Source: Comamonadaceae bacterium (lineage in GTDB: Bacteria; Pseudomonadota; Gammaproteobacteria; Burkholderiales; Burkholderiaceae_C). Taken from it: 11,570 nt of DNA. The notes beneath the pieces are model-generated. The model was given only the letters and a program-made list of their open reading frames with translations, did no database searches and was not told the origin of the DNA. The stretch lies in NCBI GenBank assembly GCA_947374505.1, contig CANCCE010000078.1, positions 1-11,570 on the forward strand. Direction: 5' to 3'. This document shows positions 1 through 4,880 of this stretch, in pieces. A program made the translations under genes and the position numbers. Each line of letters starts with the position of its first letter. Positions within the stretch are counted from its first letter, which is position 1.

Positions 1-225
1 ATTGGCATGATGTTCTCGGCGCATTTACTGGCCGCTGTTGGCGGCCCGGGGAGCCTGGAAGTGGATGTCAATGAGAACCCGCTGCGTGACGTGTTGAGTC
101 AGCCTTACCCGGCGCTTTTAGATGGGTCGATTGTCTTGTCAGACAAAGCGGGCATTGGCGTCGAGCCGAACATGGACATGGCCGCGAGGTGGCTGGTGAA
201 CCATCAGGAAACCTTCAGCGCTTGA
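1..225 (+). CDS. Enolase-superfamily enzyme (mandelate racemase / muconate lactonizing type), 3' end only
   Basis: Only the last 74 codons are in the window; the frame is open from base 1 and stops with TGA at 223-225. The visible tail has the pattern usual at the C-terminus of the mandelate racemase / muconate lactonizing branch of the enolase superfamily: a helix ending HLLAAVGGPGSLEVDVNENP, a proline/leucine-rich stretch, then DGSIVLSDKAGIGVEPN, which corresponds to the common 'dG.i.lp..PGlGve.d' ending. Family members abstract a proton alpha to a carboxylate with Mg2+ bound, and include racemases, sugar-acid dehydratases and lactonizing enzymes. The metal ligands and catalytic Lys/His lie upstream of the window, so the substrate cannot be told. 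A Bug solute-binding protein follows 81 bp downstream on the same strand, consistent with a carboxylate or sugar-acid catabolic locus. Family assignment is fairly secure; specific function is unknown. Confidence 0.7.
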   Translation: MGMMFSAHLLAAVGGPGSLEVDVNENPLRDVLSQPYPALLDGSIVLSDKAGIGVEPNMDMAARWLVNHQETFSA

Positions 226-306
226 AGTGCCGGCATCCGCGGTTTGAGCGATTTACTTTTGTAATTTTCTTTCGTAATTCAAATAACTATTTTCAGGAGA
301 TAGCGT
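226..306 (+). promoter_or_regulatory. AT-rich gap with Shine-Dalgarno before the Bug gene
   Basis: The 81-bp gap between the enolase-superfamily gene and the Bug gene is distinctly AT-rich between about 250 and 295, in contrast to the GC-rich genes around it, which suits a promoter. A loose -35-like TTTACT (252-257) can be seen, but no -10 hexamer at the right spacing is convincing, so the gene may instead be read through from upstream. The ribosome binding site is clear: AGGAGA at 295-300, six bases before the ATG at 307, and it settles the start codon. Confidence 0.4.
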
Positions 307-1281
307 ATGCCGACTTTTTCACGGACGATCTTTGCAGTGCTGTTGACGTTGACGTTGGCATGGATGCCAGCCGCCAACGCCCAGGACTTTCCGACCAAAC
401 CTGTCCGCCTCTTGGTTGGATTTCCGCCCGGAGGCTTGGCGGACATCATGGCTCGCGTGATCTCTGAAAAATTGGGCGTGCTTTGGAGTCAACGGGTTAT
501 CGTCGAAAACCGACCCGGCGCTTCCGGCACTATCGCGGCTGACGTTGTGGCCAAGGCCGCTCCGGACGGCCACACCTTGCTAGTCATTTTGACCAACCAT
601 GTGGTGGTGGCGGCGGTTCAGCCGAAGCTGCCGTTCGATCCATTGACAGACTTCACGACGGTTTCTCTGCTCGGCAGTTCGCCCTTGTTGCTGATGGCCA
701 ACCCTAAGTTACCCGTCAACAATTTGTCAGAGTTGATTGCGCTGGCGAAATCAAAGCCGGGCGTGGTCAGTTACTCAACGCCAGGTGATGGCTCGGTGCA
801 CCATTTGTCGCAAGAGCTTTTGAATTCAGCTGTCGGTATCAAAATGTTGCACGTCCCTTATTCGGGCGGTGCACCAGCCATGCTGGATGCTATGGCCGGT
901 GTGGTCGATCTCAATATCGGCAGCCCTGCGCAGTCATTGCCTCAAGTGGAGGCTGGGAAACTCAAAGCCTTGTCTTTCTCTGGTCAAAAGCGTTCCGCTT
1001 TGTTGCCGAACGTCCCGACGGTCGCAGAGTCGGGTATACCCGGTTTCGAAGCGGCTTTATGGGCCGGTGTGCTGGCCCCTGCCAAGATGTCCAAGCCCTT
1101 GGTGGCTCGTATTCAGGCCGATTTGAAGCAGGTGATGAACATGCCAGATGTGCGTGAACGCATGCTCAAACTCGGTGTTGACGTTGTCGCCAGTCAACCG
1201 GAAGAGTTCGACCGCTTTATGCGGTCTGAGTTGGTCAAATGGGGCGGTGTTGCAAAGCAGGCGGGCGTGAAGGCCAATTGA
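307..1281 (+). CDS. Bug-family (TctC-type) periplasmic solute-binding protein
   Basis: A 324-residue protein of the Bug / tripartite tricarboxylate transporter (TTT) receptor family, whose members bind small carboxylates in the periplasm and hand them to TctA/TctB-like membrane partners. It has an ordinary Sec signal peptide: a basic start, a hydrophobic core at residues 8-20 and a probable cut after Ala-Asn-Ala (residue 25). The mature part starts with the family signature KPVRLLVGFPPGGLADIMAR (residues 31-50), including the GG..D loop (Asp46) that typically contacts the ligand carboxylate. Later family motifs are the GDGSVHHLSQELL and HVPYSGGAPAMLDAMAGVVD segments. Length is typical. AGGAGA six bases upstream of ATG supports the start. 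No tctA or tctB gene lies in the window, so it is either an orphan receptor, as is common in Burkholderiales, or its partners are elsewhere. The upstream enolase-superfamily gene suggests a hydroxy-acid or sugar-acid ligand, which is inference only. Confidence 0.93.
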   Translation: MPTFSRTIFAVLLTLTLAWMPAANAQDFPTKPVRLLVGFPPGGLADIMARVISEKLGVLWSQRVIVENRPGASGTIAADVVAKAAPDGHTLLVILTNHVVVAAVQPKLPFDPLTDFTTVSLLGSSPLLLMANPKLPVNNLSELIALAKSKPGVVSYSTPGDGSVHHLSQELLNSAVGIKMLHVPYSGGAPAMLDAMAGVVDLNIGSPAQSLPQVEAGKLKALSFSGQKRSALLPNVPTVAESGIPGFEAALWAGVLAPAKMSKPLVARIQADLKQVMNMPDVRERMLKLGVDVVASQPEEFDRFMRSELVKWGGVAKQAGVKAN

Positions 1282-1444
1282 TCGGGCCTTTATTGGTTGA
1301 AACGCGACCGTTGCAAATGGTTGAGCATTGAGTCACTCATCAGCCGCCAAACTCTGAGGAATGTTTGAGCTGCGTCAATTTCTAAGGGGGTGCGAGTCAC
1401 TAAGATTCTGAGTGGCTTCGATACTTTTCCCTCAGGAGATTCGC

Positions 1445-1906
1445 ATGAAATTCGTTCACAAGTTTTTACTTTTATCAGCGTTGGCAGCATCTTTGACGGG
1501 CTGTGCGACCCAGCAAGGCCAGCAAGAGCAAAGCGGCATGATCATTGGTGGCTTGTTGGGCGGTGTGCTTGGCTCGCAGATGGGTCAAGGCAGCGGCCGC
1601 ACGGCAGCCACCATTGTGGGCACCATGATTGGCGCATCCGTGGGTGGCAATGTGGGTCGGTCCATGGATCAAAACGACCGCCTTAAGACGGCCCATGCGC
1701 TGGAAAACGTCCGCACCTCCGTGCCGACCAGCTGGGTCAATCCCGACTCACGCAATCAATACACGGTGACGCCAACCCGCACCTATGACGCCAGCGCGGG
1801 GCCGTGTCGCGAGTACACGGTTCGCTCCGTGGTGGCTGGCAAAAACGAAACCGTTTATGGCACGGCTTGTCGGCAGGCGGATGGCAGCTGGAAAGCCACG
1901 AACTGA
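1445..1906 (+). CDS. Glycine-zipper outer-membrane lipoprotein (17 kDa surface antigen-like)
   Basis: A 153-residue small lipoprotein. The N-terminus is a lipoprotein signal peptide with lipobox Leu-Thr-Gly-Cys, the lipidated cysteine being residue 20; Ala21 follows rather than Asp, so by the +2 rule it should go to the outer membrane. Residues 31-71 are a glycine-zipper two-helix segment with Gly at 35, 36, 39, 40, 43, 47 and again at 59, 63, 67, 68, 71, as in the Rickettsia 17 kDa antigen family. The C-terminal domain (about 90-153) carries PCREYTVRSVVAGKNETVYG and TACRQADGSW; Cys121 and Cys142 could form a disulfide. The role of the family is poorly defined, with links to the cell envelope. 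An in-frame ATG exists at 1412, but AGGAG at 1434-1438 directly before the ATG at 1445 and the signal peptide beginning there decide for 1445. The gap of 163 bp from the Bug gene suggests a separate transcription unit. Confidence 0.9.
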   Translation: MKFVHKFLLLSALAASLTGCATQQGQQEQSGMIIGGLLGGVLGSQMGQGSGRTAATIVGTMIGASVGGNVGRSMDQNDRLKTAHALENVRTSVPTSWVNPDSRNQYTVTPTRTYDASAGPCREYTVRSVVAGKNETVYGTACRQADGSWKATN

Positions 1907-1936
1907 CCCTTCACCTTGACGATATCCACTGTCCCG

Positions 1937-1987
1937 TCATGGCGAGCGTAGTGCGGCATCCATGAGCTTGTCATGGCGAGCGCAGCG
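1937..1987 (+). repeat. 51-bp direct repeat, copy 1
   Basis: First copy of a 51-bp unit: a 28-bp module starting TCATGGCGAGCGTAG and ending CATCCATG, a 6-bp link (AGCTTG), then the first 17 bp of a second module (TCATGGCGAGCGCAGCG). It differs from copy 2 at a single base, position 1965 (A here, G at 2082). The two modules within the unit are themselves variants of one core. Confidence 0.9.
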
Positions 1988-2043
1988 TGGCCATCCATCT
2001 TGGAGGTGCGCGGTGATGGACTGCCACGCTTCGCTCGCAGAGA
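1971..2043. repeat. Imperfect 29-bp inverted repeat (REP/MITE-like palindrome)
   Basis: The left arm 1971-1999 (TCATGGCGAGCGCAGCGTGG then CCATCCATC) pairs with the right arm 2015-2043 at 23 of 29 positions, with a 15-nt loop (2000-2014). The arms resemble a palindromic element that I recall as widespread between proteobacterial genes, with core GCGAGCGAAGCGTGGC. A RNA from this segment would form a long hairpin. No transposase or RAYT gene is in the window. Confidence 0.75.
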
Positions 2044-2053
2044 CGAAAGGGAG

Positions 2054-2104
2054 TCATGGCGAGCGTAGTGCGGCATCCATGGGCTTGTCATGGCGAGCGC
2101 AGCG
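2054..2104 (+). repeat. 51-bp direct repeat, copy 2
   Basis: Second copy, offset by exactly 117 bp from copy 1 and matching it at 50 of 51 positions by eye. After it the sequence leaves the repeat: the module is cut short (continuing ATGG at 2105-2108) and unique sequence runs to the dehydrogenase stop codon. Near-identity suggests a recent duplication or gene conversion of this segment. Confidence 0.9.
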
Positions 2105-2138
2105 ATGGAATTTTGAGCGTGACTTGGGAGTCGTCGGG

Positions 2139-3617
2139 TTACTTCTGAATATCGCCCAAGCAGAGGTACTTCATCTCCAAGTACTCGTCCATACCGTGGC
2201 TGGAGCCTTCGCGGCCGAGGCCGGACTGCTTGACACCACCGAAGGGCACGTGCTCGGTGGCGATCACGCCAGCGTTGATGCCGACCATGCCGTATTCGAG
2301 GGCTTCTGCCACGCGGTAAATGCGGCCGATGTCGCGGCTGTAGAAGTAGCTGGCCAGACCGAACTCGGTGTTGTTGGCGGCGTCAATGGCGTCCTGTTCG
2401 TTCTTGAACCGGAACACGGGCGCAAACGGACCAAAGGTTTCTTCGCGGGCGCAGAGCATCTCGCTGGTGGCTTCGGAGATCACGGTCGGCTCGAAGAATT
2501 GACCGGTCAGCGCTTTACCGCCCGCCATCAGCTTGCCGCCCTTGGCCAAGGCATCAGCCACATGGCGTTTGACTTTTTCAATCGCGGCGTCTTCGATCAG
2601 CGGGCCTTGCACCACGCCGTCGTCAAAGCCGTTGCCGACCTTGAGGGCCTTGACCTTGGCAGCGAATTTTTCAACGAAGGCGTCGTAGACACCCTCTTGC
2701 ACATAGATGCGGTTGGCGCAGACGCAGGTCTGGCCGGCGTTGCGGTATTTGCTGGCCATCGCGCCTTCCACAGCGGAATCCACATCAGCGTCGTCAAAGA
2801 CGATGAAGGGCGCGTTGCCACCAAGCTCAAGTGCTAGTTTTTTAACAGTCGGTGCGCTTTGCGCCATCAAGATGCGGCCGACTTCGGTGGAGCCGGTGAA
2901 GCTGATGTGGCGCACCACGTCGCTGGCGCAAAAGACCTTGCCGACCGCAATCGAGTTGTCGCCGTCAGCGGTCAGTACGTTCAGCACGCCCGCTGGAATA
3001 CCGGCACGCAGGGCCAGTTCGGCAGCCGCCAGCGCGCTCAGCGGTGTCAGCTCAGCAGGCTTGATGACCACCGTGCAACCTGCCGCCAATGCAGGAGCGA
3101 CTTTGCGGGTGATCATGGCCAGCGGAAAGTTCCATGGCGTGATGGCTGCACACACACCGATGGGTTGCTTCAACACCATCAGGCGGCGGTTGTTGTCAAA
3201 CTGCGGCAGCGTTTCGCCGTTCACGCGCTTGGCCTCTTCGGCGTACCACTCGACAAAGCTGGCACCGTAAGTCACTTCACCCTTGGCTTCGGCAAAGGGT
3301 TTGCCTTGCTCAGCGGTCATGATGCGGCCCAAATCTTCAACGTTGGCCATCAGCAACTGATACCACTTGAGCAAAATTGCGTGGCGTTCTTTGCCGGTTT
3401 TTTTGCGCCAGGCGGGCAGGGCTGCGTTGGCCGCGTCGATGGCGGCGTTGGCGTCTTGAGGCCCTAGGTTGGCGACGTCGGCGAGTTTCAGGCCGGTGGC
3501 CGGGTCGTTCACATCAAAACGGCTGCTGCCTTTAACCCACTGGTCATTGATGAGTGCGTCAGTCTTTAATAGGCTAGGGTCGTTGAGCAGGGAAAGCGGG
3601 GATGTCTTCATGTCCAT
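2139..3617 (-). CDS. gabD: Succinate-semialdehyde dehydrogenase (NAD(P)+), GabD type
   Basis: A 492-residue member of the aldehyde dehydrogenase superfamily, oxidising succinate semialdehyde to succinate in the cytoplasm, the last step of GABA and 4-hydroxybutyrate breakdown. Catalytic parts are all present: PWNFP with Asn163, the cofactor-contacting Lys186 in VIKPAELTPLSA, the FTGSTEVG nucleotide loop (240-247), general base Glu264 in LELGGNAPF, and nucleophile Cys298 in NAGQTCVCANR. The Cys-Val-Cys pair (298/300) is typical of succinate-semialdehyde dehydrogenases. The frame is open upstream to a possible ATG at 3698, but that adds 27 residues unlike the family; ATG at 3617 (or 3611) gives the usual length (E. 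coli GabD is 482). The Shine-Dalgarno site is weak. A Bug gene lies 93 bp upstream on the same strand. A related substrate such as glutarate semialdehyde cannot be excluded. Confidence 0.9.
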   Translation of the reverse strand: MDMKTSPLSLLNDPSLLKTDALINDQWVKGSSRFDVNDPATGLKLADVANLGPQDANAAIDAANAALPAWRKKTGKERHAILLKWYQLLMANVEDLGRIMTAEQGKPFAEAKGEVTYGASFVEWYAEEAKRVNGETLPQFDNNRRLMVLKQPIGVCAAITPWNFPLAMITRKVAPALAAGCTVVIKPAELTPLSALAAAELALRAGIPAGVLNVLTADGDNSIAVGKVFCASDVVRHISFTGSTEVGRILMAQSAPTVKKLALELGGNAPFIVFDDADVDSAVEGAMASKYRNAGQTCVCANRIYVQEGVYDAFVEKFAAKVKALKVGNGFDDGVVQGPLIEDAAIEKVKRHVADALAKGGKLMAGGKALTGQFFEPTVISEATSEMLCAREETFGPFAPVFRFKNEQDAIDAANNTEFGLASYFYSRDIGRIYRVAEALEYGMVGINAGVIATEHVPFGGVKQSGLGREGSSHGMDEYLEMKYLCLGDIQK

Positions 3618-3644
3618 GGTGTTGAGTCTCTGTTGTGATGAAGC

Positions 3645-3669
3645 GTCCCGGTAAAGAAGCTGACGGGAC
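3645..3669 (-). other. Small inverted repeat between the Bug gene and gabD
   Basis: GTCCCG (3645-3650) and CGGGAC (3664-3669) are perfect 6-bp inverted arms around a 13-nt loop, inside the 93-bp gap 3618-3710. There is no T-run after it on the minus strand, so it is a poor terminator; it could be a leader hairpin or an operator. I see no convincing -35/-10 pair in this gap, so gabD may be cotranscribed with the Bug gene. Confidence 0.35.
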
Positions 3670-3710
3670 TGAGGTTTGACTTTACAGGAAACCGTCAAGC
3701 TGAGTGCCGA

Positions 3711-4745
3711 TCACCCAGCGGTGATTTTTCGGTCTCTTACAACCGTGGCCCACTGGGTTTGCTGGGCTTTGAGGAACGCGGCAACACGGCCATCGGCACC
3801 GTCTGGAAAAACCTCCCCACTCAACGCGCGGACGCGACCCAGCACTTCCGGGTCAGCCATCGCTTTGCGCAAGGCGGCCACCAGCGCAGACTTGACCTGA
3901 GGATCCATGCCGGCGGGGCCGAGCACCGGGTTCCATTCCAGCACTTCATACGCGGCAACGCCCGCTTCCTGCATGGTCGGAATGTCGGGCAGGGCGCGCG
4001 TGCGCAGGCGGCTGGTCACCGCCAGAGGACGCAGCCGGCCCGACTGAATTTGCCCCAGCGACGAGGCCACATTGGCAAAGAACAGCGGCACTTGCCCAGC
4101 CATCACATCATTCATGGCAGGTCCGCCGCCGCGGTAGGGCACGTGCACCAAGCTGACACCGGCACGCGCTTCAAACAGCGCACCGGCCAAGTGTTGCGCT
4201 GAACCGTTGCCTGACGAGGCGTAGGAAATTTGACCCGGCTTGGCCTTGGCCATGCTGATCAACTCCCGCACGTTTTTGGCTTGGAAGTTGGGCGAACACA
4301 CCAGAACGTTCGGGAAAAGGGCCAAGACGGCGAGCGGCGTGAAGGCTTTTTCTGAGTCGTAGGGCAGTTTGGGAAACAGCGACGGGTTGACCGCAAAGGA
4401 CGATGCGTCGAGCAACAGTTGTGTGCCGTCAGGCGTGGCGCGCGCCACTTGGCTGGCCGCTATCTGCCCGCTGGCCCCGGGCTTGTTGTCAACCACCACG
4501 GTTTGACCCAAAGCCTCCGCCAAGCGGGGCGCAATCAGCCGCGCCATCAAATCGGCACCCCCGCCTGCGGCATAAGACACGACCAGCGTGATGGTTTTAC
4601 CGCCCGCAATTTGGCCTGCCGCATGGGTCAGCGTCCAAGGTGCGGCCAAGGCCGCAGCCGAGGCCTGGAGCAATTTTCGACGGCTGCTGTTGACCTTGGA
4701 GGGTGCGAGAGGTCTGGGCAACAAAGGTGTATTTTGAAATGTCAT
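3711..4745 (-). CDS. Bug-family (TctC-type) solute-binding protein with Tat signal
   Basis: A 344-residue receptor of the Bug / TTT family, expected to bind a small carboxylate in the periplasm. Unlike the Bug protein near the left end, it has a twin-arginine signal: SSRRKLLQASAAALAAPW, with the arginines at residues 22-23, implying export in the folded state. The mature part shows the family hallmarks ITLVVSYAAGGGADLMARLI (ligand-loop Asp65), YASSGNGSAQHLAGALFEA, and HVPYRGGGPAMNDVMAGQVP. An upstream in-frame ATG at 4808 would add 21 residues and reach into the alaS promoter region; ATG at 4745 leaves a normal Tat leader and is preferred, though its Shine-Dalgarno site is weak. gabD lies 93 bp downstream in the same direction, so the ligand may feed succinate-semialdehyde metabolism; this is inference. 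No TctA/TctB partner is in the window. Confidence 0.92.
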   Translation of the reverse strand: MTFQNTPLLPRPLAPSKVNSSRRKLLQASAAALAAPWTLTHAAGQIAGGKTITLVVSYAAGGGADLMARLIAPRLAEALGQTVVVDNKPGASGQIAASQVARATPDGTQLLLDASSFAVNPSLFPKLPYDSEKAFTPLAVLALFPNVLVCSPNFQAKNVRELISMAKAKPGQISYASSGNGSAQHLAGALFEARAGVSLVHVPYRGGGPAMNDVMAGQVPLFFANVASSLGQIQSGRLRPLAVTSRLRTRALPDIPTMQEAGVAAYEVLEWNPVLGPAGMDPQVKSALVAALRKAMADPEVLGRVRALSGEVFPDGADGRVAAFLKAQQTQWATVVRDRKITAG

Positions 4746-4880
4746 GGTCTTGTCCGGTGGGTCAATCTTTGACGCGATGGTAACGGTAGCCCCGAAACTT
4801 ATAATCACGGGTTACCCGAAACAAGCAATCACATGCAGCCTGGGCCCTCGCAGGCCTGAGGTCAACTGAGCCCTTCCAAG
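4746..4880. promoter_or_regulatory. Divergent promoter region; alaS -10 box and palindrome
   Basis: This 135-bp gap separates the minus-strand Bug gene from alaS. On the plus strand a perfect TATAAT sits at 4800-4805, with no good -35 at 16-18 bp (TTGACG at 4769-4774 is 25 bp away, too far). It predicts a start near 4812 and a leader of about 69 nt. An 11-bp palindrome CGGGTTACCCG (4808-4818) is centred on that predicted start. TTATAA (4799-4804) is self-complementary, so the minus strand also offers TATAAG (4803 down to 4798) for the Bug gene. Further down, GCCTG (4838-4842) and CAGGC (4851-4855) could form a small leader stem. No strong Shine-Dalgarno precedes alaS. Confidence 0.5.

Larger units (their letters stand above)
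1907..2138. other. Convergent intergenic region filled by a repeat array
   Basis: These 232 bp lie between the stop codons of the lipoprotein gene (+) and the aldehyde dehydrogenase gene (-). No convincing gene is present. About 170 bp (1937-2108) is repeat DNA made of a TCATGGCGAGCG-type module occurring four times in direct orientation and once inverted. The folded RNA could serve as a transcription terminator for both genes, since no classical stem plus T-run is visible at either stop codon. That role is inference. Confidence 0.7.

Noticed and set aside
1394..1417. Possible hairpin GAGTCACT / AGTGGCT, and an 11-bp palindrome TGAGTCACTCA at 1329-1339, upstream of the lipoprotein gene
   Set aside because: The stem needs a G-T pair and a 9-nt loop and is not followed by a T-run; the palindrome is short. 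Neither has a clear promoter nearby, so I do not call an operator or terminator.
1412..1444. Upstream ATG extending the lipoprotein by 11 residues
   Set aside because: It would place extra residues before the signal peptide, while a strong AGGAG directly precedes the ATG at 1445.
1855..2091. Small minus-strand frame with repeated WMPHYARHD-like peptides
   Set aside because: The peptide repetition is simply the translated nucleotide repeat; such frames are common false proteins from this type of element.
1962..2837. 291-codon plus-strand open frame across the repeat array and gabD 3' end
   Set aside because: Most of it is antisense to the dehydrogenase, and its start lies in repeat DNA; no domain or ribosome site supports it.
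3618..3698. N-terminal extension of the dehydrogenase to an ATG at 3698
   Set aside because: The added 27 residues are unlike the family N-terminus and would make the protein unusually long; ATG at 3617 gives the typical length.
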